The position numbers were made by a program, and so were the translations under genes. Source: Pseudomonadota bacterium (GTDB taxonomy: Bacteria; Pseudomonadota; Alphaproteobacteria; Sphingomonadales; Sphingomonadaceae). Taken from it: a stretch of 38,186 nt of DNA. The notes beneath the pieces are model-generated. The model searched no databases. It was not told where the DNA came from and worked only from the letters and a program-made list of their open reading frames with translations. Where the stretch lies: contig JAJZQN010000035.1 of NCBI GenBank assembly GCA_021847605.1, forward strand, positions 1 through 38,186. The letters are read 5' to 3'. Shown one piece after another: positions 1-6,300 of this stretch. Positions within the stretch are counted from its first letter, which is position 1. Each line of letters starts with the position of its first letter.

Positions 1-21
1 CCTTTGCTAGCGATTTTTTCA

Positions 22-80
22 AGGAGGGTTGGGTCTTCATCTTCGTTCCTTCGTCACTGCGACGAAGACCCAACCCTCCT
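22..80. repeat. 17-bp perfect inverted repeat downstream of the DUF2493 gene
   Basis: Arms 22-38 and 64-80 are exact reverse complements (AGGAGGGTTGGGTCTTC and its complement) around a 25-nt loop. It starts five bases past the stop codon of the minus-strand gene ending at 85. On the minus strand the hairpin is followed by an A-run rather than a T-run, so it is not a textbook intrinsic terminator for that gene. Read on the plus strand, the T-run precedes the hairpin. It may be an mRNA-stabilising 3' structure or a palindromic element like those at 1110-1527. Confidence 0.8.
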
Positions 81-84
81 CAAA

Positions 85-1050
85 TCACAACCTCAAATCT
101 GTGCCATTGGCGCTGACGGGGAACATCTCCTTAACGAGGCGCGCGAGGTGAGACTGTAGTCCCGACCCTTCGCAGACCAGCGCCTCGACGGGCCGCAGTC
201 CGACCATCTGCTCGTTCCGGACGAACCCCGCCCTCTTCCCCAGCTTCGCGCTGAGGCGGAACGTGATGAGCTTCACCTTACGCGAGGCGGCCCACGCTGC
301 GGCCATCGCGTCGCACCCCTTATCCTGTGCGGTGGTCGCCAGCAGCATCATCGGATTTCGCGCTTTCGTTTCGTCGAGTTTCCCCCAGATGAGGCGCTCG
401 TCGAACCAGCAGTCCGCGCCGCCGGAGAAGATCACGACGGACCCTTCCGGGTAGTGCGCTTCGTTCTTGCGGAGGCGGCGGGCGGCGAGGAAATCGGTGG
501 CGGCGATCACCGAGGCGGTGCGCTTGCTCGATATCAGCGACCCCTTCGGAGCGGACCACGGGCGGCCGGTTTCGGTGTGGAAGACGTCGGCGGCGTAGTC
601 GCGCATGCACCGCAGGGCGTCGGTGGCTTCATCGAGGAATTCGAGGTTATCGCGGGCCTGCTCAAGTTCGACGCCGTGGATTTCGCTGCCGTCGGCGCAC
701 CGCAGCAGGTCCTGAACATCGCGCGTCGCCTTGTCGGCTTGGCCCGCCCACTGGTCGGCGACGTGATGGAAACTGTTGACGATGCCCCATGCGAGGCGCT
801 CCGCGGCTGGCTGCAACCGGGTGTCCCGAAGCACGTCGAAGAGTGTCGTGACAATGAGTTCCACGGCAAGCTGCGCTTCCCGCGGATCGGGCATGTCGGT
901 CGCCATCTCCTCTTCACCTCGCCCGATGCGGATCCCCTCGAGATTGGAGGCGAAGGCGGCGTGGAAATCGTCGGTGGTGGCGGCTGTCTCCTGCGCGATG
1001 AATTCGGCGATGTCGGAGAACGGGCGGATGCTGCGGTTGATATTCGTCAT
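85..1050 (-). CDS. DUF2493 (SLOG/YspA-like) domain protein, 321 aa
   Basis: The C-terminal part (about residues 203-312) matches the DUF2493 Rossmann-like fold of the SLOG superfamily, proposed to bind nucleotides or nucleotide-derived ligands. It has a VVIFSGG strand-loop (205-211), a KGCDAMA motif (244-250) and a conserved VEALVCEGSG stretch (288-297). Residues 1-190 are a helical region shared with the paralogues at 1853 and 2934. The start was put at the ATG at 1050, not the upstream one at 1092, because AGGAGG sits just before it. It is the last gene of the left-end group and is separated from its neighbour by 512 bp of palindromic DNA. The exact role is unknown; such proteins are common on sphingomonad plasmids. 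Confidence 0.92.
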   Translation of the reverse strand: MTNINRSIRPFSDIAEFIAQETAATTDDFHAAFASNLEGIRIGRGEEEMATDMPDPREAQLAVELIVTTLFDVLRDTRLQPAAERLAWGIVNSFHHVADQWAGQADKATRDVQDLLRCADGSEIHGVELEQARDNLEFLDEATDALRCMRDYAADVFHTETGRPWSAPKGSLISSKRTASVIAATDFLAARRLRKNEAHYPEGSVVIFSGGADCWFDERLIWGKLDETKARNPMMLLATTAQDKGCDAMAAAWAASRKVKLITFRLSAKLGKRAGFVRNEQMVGLRPVEALVCEGSGLQSHLARLVKEMFPVSANGTDLRL

Positions 1051-1109
1051 TGGAACCTCCTGCTGAAACGAAAGAGGTTCCCCCTTGGGCACGGGCTCCG
1101 AGCGGCGGG

Positions 1110-1239
1110 GTCAAGGATCGCGAAGCGACCGGCGCAGCCGGCGATGGGGGTCACGATTTTTTGGGCGGCCACCTACATTGCAGGCCAGGCGCGACGCCCG
1201 ACCCGCCCGAAAAAAATGGTGGGGCCCCGTCGTCCTTGA
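1110..1239. repeat. Palindromic repeat element, copy A (about 130 bp)
   Basis: Bounded by GGTCAAGGATCG and CGTCCTTGA, which are imperfect inverted termini. It contains GATGGGGGTCACGATTTTTT and AAAAAAATGGTGGGGCCCCG, and the inner TTTTTTGGGCGG/CCGCCCGAAAAAA arms pair around a loop of about 40 nt. Copy B at 1379-1461 shares the termini, the GCGAAGCG block, the TGGGGG-ACGATTTT block and the AAAATGGTGGGGCCCCG block, but has a much shorter centre. This looks like a REP-like or MITE-like mobile palindrome. No transposase is nearby. Confidence 0.75.
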
Positions 1240-1290
1240 GGCCGACGCGGTCCCGTGCCACCATAGGAATTCTTTAGAGAGAGAAGAGGC

Positions 1291-1327
1291 TTTGCGAATC
1301 TGGGGCTCGATGCCCCTGATTCGCAAA
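1291..1327. repeat. 37-bp near-perfect hairpin
   Basis: TTTGCGAATC (1291-1300) pairs exactly with GATTCGCAAA (1318-1327). After one T/T mismatch, GGGGC (1302-1306) pairs with GCCCC (1312-1316) around a TCGAT loop. No T-tract follows on either strand. It lies between the two copies of the larger palindromic element. It could be a protein-binding palindrome, a REP-type element or a transcript-stabilising structure. Confidence 0.8.
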
Positions 1328-1378
1328 TGGGTGCCTCCGAGCGCTGCCCTCAATGTCCATGGACGGTGAGGGCCGGGG

Positions 1379-1461
1379 TCAAGGACCGCAGATGCGGTCG
1401 CGAAGCGGCGGTGGGGGCAACGATTTTGCGGAGCAAAATGGTGGGGCCCCGCCGTCCTTGA
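1379..1461. repeat. Palindromic repeat element, copy B (about 83 bp)
   Basis: Termini TCAAGGACCGC and GCCGTCCTTGA are inverted repeats of each other with one mismatch. The centre ATTTTGCGGAGCAAAAT is a small hairpin. Internal blocks match copy A (1110-1239), so this is the short form of the same element. Confidence 0.75.
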
Positions 1462-1499
1462 CGCCAACCGACGCCTCCATGACGATCATGGGAATAGGA

Positions 1500-1527
1500 G
1501 GGCATTGCGAGCCTGCTCGCGATGCCC
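1500..1527. repeat. 12-bp-stem hairpin
   Basis: GGGCATTGCGAG (1500-1511) pairs with CTCGCGATGCCC (1516-1527), with one T/G wobble, around a four-base loop. It lies about 35 bp downstream of the stop of the small leftward gene ending at 1563. There is no T-run, so a terminator role is uncertain. Confidence 0.65.
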
Positions 1528-1562
1528 GCACGTCGTTCCGCCTGATCGGGGGCGCGTCCTGC

Positions 1563-1784
1563 TCAGGGCGCTGGCGGAACATAGGCGGCGAAGGGATCGC
1601 CGTCATGCAAGTGCCCGAACGGCATGAACAGATATTCCTCCCTGCTCCGGCCGACGGCGCAGACCACAAAGCGGGGTTCGCCGGAAACCGCATCGACGCA
1701 TTCCATCAAAGCGAGATTGCCATCCATGGCGGCATCCAGCAAAGTTTGAAAATTGGCTCGGTGATGATCGGGTATCGCCATCAT
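1563..1784 (-). CDS. Small DUF6117-type protein, 73 aa
   Basis: Begins MMAIPDHHRANF and contains ALMECVDAVSGEPRFVVCAV followed by FMPFGHL. I recognise this pattern from a short plasmid and phage family named DUF6117, whose function is unknown. The start was chosen at 1784, with GGGAG upstream; longer readings in this frame run through the preceding gene. It directly follows the intrinsic terminator at 1795-1828, so its expression depends either on readthrough or on a promoter inside that short gap. The family name is from memory; the reality of the gene is better supported than its name. Confidence 0.8.
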   Translation of the reverse strand: MMAIPDHHRANFQTLLDAAMDGNLALMECVDAVSGEPRFVVCAVGRSREEYLFMPFGHLHDGDPFAAYVPPAP

Positions 1785-1794
1785 GCGCTCCCAT

Positions 1795-1828
1795 AAAAAA
1801 CGGGGACAGCGCGAAGCGCCGTCCCCGA
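1795..1828 (-). terminator. Intrinsic terminator after the second DUF2493 gene
   Basis: On the minus strand, CGGGGACGGCGC, loop TTC and GCGCTGTCCCCG (one internal mismatch) are followed by TTTTTT. It starts about 25 nt past the stop codon at 1853. This is a textbook Rho-independent terminator. Confidence 0.9.
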
Positions 1829-1852
1829 CAGGATGAAGGAAGTTCGCCGACG

Positions 1853-2863
1853 TTACGCCACCCGACGCAGCCGACCCCGCTCCGGCGGAGCGACCTTCTC
1901 GGCCGGAGCCTGATCTGCCTTGCGGAAGGCATGGATAGGGACACCTGCCTTGCGCAGGGCCTGATAAAGATTGGCCTGAATGCCTGACCCCTCCCCCAGC
2001 AAGGCTTCGACGGGTTTGAGATCGACCAGCTTGCGGTTGCGCGCGAAGGGCGCACCGCGTCCCGAGCCTGTCAACGAGTAGGTCACGAGCTGGACCTCGC
2101 GATTCCCCGCCCATGAAGCCACGATCGCATCGAACCCCTTGCGCTGCGCGGTCGTCACCAGCGTCATGTGCGGGATGCGCGCGAGGATGGAATCGAGCCG
2201 GTCCCAGAGCAGTTGCCAGTCATGCCATTCGGCATGACCCGAGGCGACAACGATCGGACCACGCGGGCGGTAGCGCTCGCGGTCGGCCAGTTCCCGGGCG
2301 CGCAGGAAGTCCTGTATCGACACCTGTGTGGCGGTGGCGGCCTTCGAGACACGCGAGCCGCGCGCGGGCGACCAGGGACGGCCCGAGAGCACGCGGAAGG
2401 TTTCGGCGGCATAGTCGCGCATGCACTCGACCGCCTCGCGCTGTTCGGACAGTGACTGGCACAGGAGCTGCTTCTCCTCCAGTTCGGTGTTGAACACTTC
2501 GGAGATATCGTTCCGCCGCATCATGTCGCGCAGCTCGTCGACCAGTGCGTCCTCCTGCTTTTCCAGCTTGCCAGCGACGAAATGGAAGCTGTTGACGGTG
2601 CCCCACGCGATTTCGGGCGCGAGCGCATCGAGCCTTGTATCGGTCAGCAGGTCGAAGATCGTGGCGATGATCCCCGCGCAATCCGCCTGCGCGTGCAACG
2701 GATCGGGCATGTCATGCTCGCCCGGTTCGTCGCCCGGCTGGATGATCGAAAGCGGGATAGGATCGCCAAAGGCGCGCTGGAATTCCGGCGTTGCCGTCAT
2801 CTCGGCGAACAATGCCGGCAGGTCTGCGAAGCGGCTTATGCTGCGCGAACGGTCTTGGGTCAT
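1853..2863 (-). CDS. DUF2493 (SLOG/YspA-like) domain protein, 336 aa
   Basis: Paralogue of the gene at 85-1050. The helical N-terminal part (about residues 8-190, including a FADLPALFAEM segment and an AWGTVNSFHFVAG segment) is followed by a DUF2493 fold starting at PIVVASG, with KGFDAIVASWAG and VEALLGEGSGIQ near the end. It extends further at the C-terminus, with a basic tail. AGGAGA lies about 8 nt before the ATG. It has its own terminator on each side (1795-1828 and 2885-2921), so it may be a single-gene unit. The ligand is unknown. Confidence 0.92.
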   Translation of the reverse strand: MTQDRSRSISRFADLPALFAEMTATPEFQRAFGDPIPLSIIQPGDEPGEHDMPDPLHAQADCAGIIATIFDLLTDTRLDALAPEIAWGTVNSFHFVAGKLEKQEDALVDELRDMMRRNDISEVFNTELEEKQLLCQSLSEQREAVECMRDYAAETFRVLSGRPWSPARGSRVSKAATATQVSIQDFLRARELADRERYRPRGPIVVASGHAEWHDWQLLWDRLDSILARIPHMTLVTTAQRKGFDAIVASWAGNREVQLVTYSLTGSGRGAPFARNRKLVDLKPVEALLGEGSGIQANLYQALRKAGVPIHAFRKADQAPAEKVAPPERGRLRRVA

Positions 2864-2884
2864 GGGACTTCTCCTGCATGATGG

Positions 2885-2921
2885 AAAAGAAAAGGGGCGA
2901 GACGCGATGGCGTCCCGCCCC
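2885..2921 (-). terminator. Intrinsic terminator between DUF2493-family genes
   Basis: On the minus strand, GGGGCGGGACGC, loop CATC and GCGTCTCGCCCC are followed by TTTTCTTTTCC. It sits between the small gene ending at 2934 and the DUF2493 gene starting at 2863. The T-tract is immediately upstream of the next gene's ribosome-binding region. Confidence 0.85.
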
Positions 2922-2933
2922 CATGGTGTCGGA

Positions 2934-3212
2934 TCAGTGCATGCTCGCCCGGATGCCGGCGAAGGCGGCGGAGCGCGTCAGGACGGCCCCGACGATTTCA
3001 GCGGCATGCGGGGCAAAGGGCGTGCCCTCGAGCAGGTCGTAAATGGCTGCGATGATCTCGCCGCAGGTGATCCCGGCCGGGATTTCCGGAACATGGGCCG
3101 CAGGTAATGGCGGGGAAAGCATATCCCGGATGGCGGGACTGGCCATGATCGCGGCGCAGAGCGCGGAGAGATCGGCGAAGGGGGCGAGGTCGTGCAACGA
3201 AGGGAGCGGCAT
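2934..3212 (-). CDS. Short protein like the N-terminal domain of the DUF2493 paralogues, 92 aa
   Basis: Its start (FADLSALCAAIMASPAIRDML) lines up with the neighbour's FADLPALFAEMTATPEFQRAF, and its GEIIAAIYDLLEG with AGIIATIFDLLTD. It then continues through the helix that carries NSFHFVAG in the neighbour and ends there. So it is a stand-alone copy of the helical N-terminal region with no SLOG fold. GAGGAGG lies before the ATG, and it is flanked by terminators on both sides. It could be a truncated paralogue kept as a binding partner, or decay after duplication. The intact ribosome-binding site and frame argue for expression. Confidence 0.8.
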   Translation of the reverse strand: MPLPSLHDLAPFADLSALCAAIMASPAIRDMLSPPLPAAHVPEIPAGITCGEIIAAIYDLLEGTPFAPHAAEIVGAVLTRSAAFAGIRASMH

Positions 3213-3232
3213 GGGCTGCCTCCTCAGACAAG

Positions 3233-3274
3233 AGAAAAGAAAAGGGCCGGGGAAGCCTGACGCCTCCCCGGCCC
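3233..3274 (-). terminator. Intrinsic terminator after the DUF736 gene
   Basis: On the minus strand, GGGCCGGGGA pairs with TCCCCGGCCC around a short inner stem and a five-base loop, followed by TTTTCTTTTCTC. It begins about 26 nt past the stop codon at 3300. Confidence 0.9.
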
Positions 3275-3299
3275 GGAACCTGTTCCGATCAACCGGCGA

Positions 3300-3770
3300 T
3301 CAGAACGGGTCCTCCTCGCCGAACGGCGCACCCGCGCCGGTCAGTTCGCCGTTGGCACCGGCGGTGCTGCCGCCGAAGCCATCCTGATCGCGCGGACCAC
3401 GATCGTCATAGTTGGTGCGGCTGACGCCCATGCCACCGCCGAAGTCGGAACGCATGGTGTCGCGCCGCCACGCGACCATGTAGCCTCCGTGATCGGCCGG
3501 GAAGAGCGCGATCGGCATCGGTTCGGGCAGGCTGGGATCGTCGATATTCCCGGCGAGGAAGGTTTCGCCGGTGCGCTTCGAGACGGCTTCCCACAGCGCG
3601 CCGATCTGGACCCAGCGGCGTGCGACGTTCAGGGCGAGGATCTCGTAGACCGGAGCCTTCTCGTTCTCGCTCATCACCTTGCGCAGCCCGATGCGGGGCA
3701 GGTCGATCGTGCGGGTGGCGATCGAGCCCGTCAGGCGGTTGTTCACATTGAAGATTTCACCGATATTCAT
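3300..3770 (-). CDS. DUF736 domain protein, 156 aa
   Basis: Residues 1-100 follow the DUF736 pattern: IGEIFNVNNRLTGSIATRTI near the start, then ALNVARRWVQIGALWEA and GNIDDPSLPEPMPIALF. The C-terminal third is glycine- and aspartate-rich and looks disordered (GGGMGVSRTNYDDRGPRDQ). DUF736 proteins are small proteins frequent on conjugative plasmids of alpha-proteobacteria; their function is unestablished. The start is at the ATG at 3770, with AAAGG upstream; the same frame stays open to 3962 but that part is proline/arginine-rich shadow sequence. The gene heads the left-end group and has a purine-rich tract about 45 nt upstream and a terminator downstream. Confidence 0.9.
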   Translation of the reverse strand: MNIGEIFNVNNRLTGSIATRTIDLPRIGLRKVMSENEKAPVYEILALNVARRWVQIGALWEAVSKRTGETFLAGNIDDPSLPEPMPIALFPADHGGYMVAWRRDTMRSDFGGGMGVSRTNYDDRGPRDQDGFGGSTAGANGELTGAGAPFGEEDPF

Positions 3771-4390
3771 CGTCTTGACCTTTCGAATGTCGCTCGAAGA
3801 CCATTCTCCGGCGACACCCTCCCCGGTCCTTCTCTCCTCTCTGTCCCGCCCTCTCTCCGCGCGCCGCCCGCCCATGGGACAGCGCTCCGCCTGCCTCCCG
3901 CGCGACGCCTCCCCGCCTGCCCCACGCGCAACGCCGGCCCGCCCACAACTCTGCGCGACCACCGCGGCATGGCGCGGAGCCGGGGTGGAAGATGCGGGGC
4001 CGAAGAGGGGTTGGGGAGCGAGGCCGGAGGCGCGGCGGTAGCCGCGCTGGCGCTACGCCGGCGGGAGTAGCGGTAGCGGCGGGGGCGGCATGATCAGGCG
4101 GCTCCTGCAGGCAGACCGAACGGGTCCATGCAGGGCGGCACCGGCCGGTGCGTTTCCGGTAGCGGGAACCAGCAGGGGATGGTGGCGGGCCGCACGGCGG
4201 GATCGCCGAACACTTCGTCCCTATCGGGGATAGCTTATGGCACGCACAGCAAAGCGCATGGATCGCGATTGACTACGAAGCGGCGGACGACGCCTTTGTG
4301 TTGACTGCACTGATCGTTTCAGCCAACGTCCTTGATGGGTGCCAAGGCCGCTGGCACCAGATATGTCCCATGCCGGGCTGGAGCCAGGGA
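3771..4390. other. 620-bp region without a confident gene
   Basis: Positions 3815-3858 are a pyrimidine tract (purine-rich on the minus strand) that probably belongs to the leader of the DUF736 gene. The middle is GC-rich with arginine/proline-biased frames on both strands. One short minus-strand frame, GTG at 4213 to TGA at 4094, reads like protein (CWFPLPETHRPVPPCMDPF) with AGGGA upstream; it could be a 39-codon gene or a remnant tail. A plus-strand frame around 4200-4390 (SAWIAIDYEAADDAFVLTAL) also looks protein-like but has no clear start and runs into the antisense of the next gene. No function can be assigned. Confidence 0.5.
4094..4213 (-). CDS. Possible 39-aa small protein
   Basis: A GTG-initiated frame with AGGGA a few bases upstream. 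It is proline-rich with two cysteines (TIPCWFPLPET, PVPPCMDPFG). The frame is closed by a TAA 33 bp upstream of the GTG. Composition is more protein-like than that of other frames here, but no family is recognised. It could be the tail of a decayed gene. Confidence 0.3.
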   Translation of the reverse strand: MFGDPAVRPATIPCWFPLPETHRPVPPCMDPFGLPAGAA

Positions 4391-5341
4391 TCAAGCCGTC
4401 CGGGGAAGGTCATCCGGATCATTGGCGGGTGGGGGAGCACAGGCTCGACCCGCATTGAAACGGTCGATCCATGTGCTGATATGGGATCGTTGCTCGATCG
4501 GAACAGCAGCGGCTGCACGCTGGAAGTCGAGAAGATCGAGAGGCGCGTTGGCGATGATCTCGTCGATCTCGCCGGGATCGAGTAACGCTTCGGCACGGAT
4601 GAACGCGGTCATCGAACCGGGACGCTTTTTCGTCGATTTGCGCCATAGACCTTCAACGGTTCGAAGCCTCGGCGCGGCGCGCGCTTCAAGCAGGACGATG
4701 AGCCGCAATTCCTCGCGAGGCAGTGCGCGGACCTCCGAAATCTGCATTGCCGTGCAGAAGAAACATGAACTTTTACAAAAGCTTGGCAAGCCAGCATCTG
4801 CGATGATGTGTTCACAATCCTCGCGCGTGAGACCCCATTCCCGAAGGGGGTACCTGTACTCAAAAAGATCTGAAACATGCCCTTCGCGATGAGCATAACG
4901 CTGGTTGTCCCGGGCGGAGCAGTCGTAGCCGATCAGGCGGATAACCTTGCGTCCATTCGCCCAGGCGTGCTGGGCGGGAGGCCATGCCTTGACCCACTTA
5001 TCCTGCGGCGAAATTTTATGCCGGGCCGAACAGCTGTGCTGCCCGAAGGCAATCGACGGCAATGTGCCATTCGTCAGGCACGCATCGAGCAGCGAGGTGT
5101 AGGGTGGCCAATGCTTGAAGAACCGGGCCTGATATTCGACGATCTCGTTGGGAACGCCATGATCGTCCATCCACTGGCGGAAGGCAGGGATAAGCCGCCT
5201 CGTGTGTGGCTGCTCGGGCATGGCTGCCAACAACGTCATGTCCGGGATTTCGCCGCGGCGGACCAACTCGATGATCATCGCGGTCGAATTGGTGCCCGCA
5301 CCCCATGCCGCGACGACGGGCGCACGACTGCCCGCGCTCAT
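4391..5341 (-). CDS. PAPS-reductase-like PP-loop (adenine nucleotide alpha hydrolase) protein, 316 aa
   Basis: The N-terminal AAWGAGTNSTAMIIEL (residues 11-26) is the PP-loop of the PAPS reductase/ATP-pyrophosphatase superfamily in the GAGTNS variant seen in phage and plasmid members. The C-terminal half has a cysteine cluster FCKSSCFFCTAM (C189, C193, C196) that could hold a metal or Fe-S centre. The family includes sulfate assimilation enzymes, tRNA thiolases and DndC. No cys genes and no dnd genes are here, so sulfate assimilation is unlikely and a nucleic-acid or nucleotide substrate is an inference. The ATG overlaps the stop of the upstream 68-aa gene (ATGA), implying coupled translation. 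The frame is open upstream to 5914 but that part overlaps real genes. Confidence 0.88.
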   Translation of the reverse strand: MSAGSRAPVVAAWGAGTNSTAMIIELVRRGEIPDMTLLAAMPEQPHTRRLIPAFRQWMDDHGVPNEIVEYQARFFKHWPPYTSLLDACLTNGTLPSIAFGQHSCSARHKISPQDKWVKAWPPAQHAWANGRKVIRLIGYDCSARDNQRYAHREGHVSDLFEYRYPLREWGLTREDCEHIIADAGLPSFCKSSCFFCTAMQISEVRALPREELRLIVLLEARAAPRLRTVEGLWRKSTKKRPGSMTAFIRAEALLDPGEIDEIIANAPLDLLDFQRAAAAVPIEQRSHISTWIDRFNAGRACAPPPANDPDDLPRTA

Positions 5342-5544
5342 GCGACCATCGCCAGCCAGCGGTCCGGCCAGGCCGGCGGCCGCATCGTAACCTTGTAGAA
5401 TTGTAGGGGTGCGACGCCGTGCACGACATAATGCGGAACCCCTGTTTGACCTCGCAGTTGCTGTGCGGTTCTGAGGGCATGATCGAAGGAGGAAAGTTTC
5501 TTCCTCAAGGGCGAGAAGCCGTTGCTTTGGTCTGGCGGGGACAT
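5338..5544 (-). CDS. Small protein coupled to the PAPS-reductase-like enzyme, 68 aa
   Basis: GGAGG lies about 5 nt before the ATG, and the stop overlaps the next start as ATGA. The N-terminal half is basic and polar; the C-terminal half has a conserved-looking hydrophobic/aromatic stretch (QFYKVTMRPPAWPDRWLAMV). No family is recognised. The strict coupling suggests it works with, or regulates, the PP-loop protein. Confidence 0.7.
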   Translation of the reverse strand: MSPPDQSNGFSPLRKKLSSFDHALRTAQQLRGQTGVPHYVVHGVAPLQFYKVTMRPPAWPDRWLAMVA

Positions 5545-5721
5545 GGATCCTCCAGTAGAATAGGCGAAAAATCAGGCCGCGATCGACAGATCGGCGGTAG
5601 CGCACCAGTATTTCGAGTGGTACGGCGATGGGGATTGGTAACGTGCTCGCGTAGATCATCAGCCTGATCGGCTCGGAGAGCCTAAAACGCGATCTCTTGG
5701 GGATCGTGCGGGCTTCGTCGT

Positions 5722-5937
5722 TCAGTCCGCATTGCGCAGGATGCCGGGCGACGGGCTTCGGGCATAATGGACGCCCGCTACGCCATAGGTCCGCTCGAAA
5801 CTCTCGGCCGTTTCGCCACGAGCACAATAGTCGATGCAATCCTCGCAAAGACCATAGCCGGTATCGCGATTCCAGTGCTGCTCGAAATGGCCGGCATATT
5901 GACCGCAACAGCAACAGGTTTTCCAGGCAGATGGCAT
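5722..5937 (-). CDS. Small cysteine-rich (zinc-binding type) protein, 71 aa
   Basis: Contains TCCCCGQYAGHF followed 15-20 residues later by LCEDCIDYC, giving two CxxC-like pairs typical of a small zinc-binding knuckle. The start is placed at the ATG at 5937 because GGAGG precedes it by about 6 nt; that GGAGG is part of another in-frame ATG 12 bases upstream. No family name is recognised. About 180 bp separate it from the next gene downstream, in which I see no further gene. Confidence 0.75.
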   Translation of the reverse strand: MPSAWKTCCCCGQYAGHFEQHWNRDTGYGLCEDCIDYCARGETAESFERTYGVAGVHYARSPSPGILRNAD

Positions 5938-5973
5938 TGTGCCCTCCATCCGGTTGACGGTGGGTGTCGAGGA

Positions 5974-6276
5974 TCAGGGTTGTGAGCAGCAGCGCGGAGC
6001 GCCGCTATTGCTTTCCAGAACTTCCGCTTGCGCCAGTCGCCATTCGGCCATGGCGGCGTCTTCGCGCTTCTGGAAGGTGGGGCGTTTCTCGAAGGGGCGC
6101 GGATCGCAAACGATGCGCCATTTGCCGTCGGGATAGTTTCGGGAGACACAACCGATCGCACCATTTGGGTAGCGGACGCCGTGAACATACCAGCCGCCAT
6201 GTCTCCAGCGGGAATAGGTAAATTCGGGCCTTGTGGATGGTGACGCGGAAGGGCCGCGATGATCAGACGATGACAT
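5974..6276 (-). CDS. Small protein of unknown function, 100 aa
   Basis: It has an aromatic core (YSRWRHGGWYVHGVRYPNG, CVSRNYPDGKWRIVCDPR) that looks like a compact beta-rich domain. A charged helix containing REDAAMAEWRLAQAE follows. GGAGA lies before the ATG. No family is recognised. It sits in a tight leftward series between the tandem-HTH protein and the cysteine-rich protein. Confidence 0.78.
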   Translation of the reverse strand: MSSSDHRGPSASPSTRPEFTYSRWRHGGWYVHGVRYPNGAIGCVSRNYPDGKWRIVCDPRPFEKRPTFQKREDAAMAEWRLAQAEVLESNSGAPRCCSQP

Positions 6277-6300
6277 GATGATCTCCGTGCTGGAACAGGA

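Larger units (their letters stand above)
1051..1562. other. Intergenic region rich in palindromes, no gene seen
   Basis: This 512-bp gap separates two leftward genes. No reading frame in it looks like protein. It holds two related palindromic elements (1110-1239 and 1379-1461) and two simple hairpins (1291-1327, 1500-1527), described separately. Confidence 0.75.

Noticed and set aside
5342..5914. Upstream extension of the PP-loop frame to 507 aa
   Set aside because: The extension overlaps the coupled 68-aa gene and the cysteine-rich gene in another frame; the PP-loop protein begins naturally at 5341.
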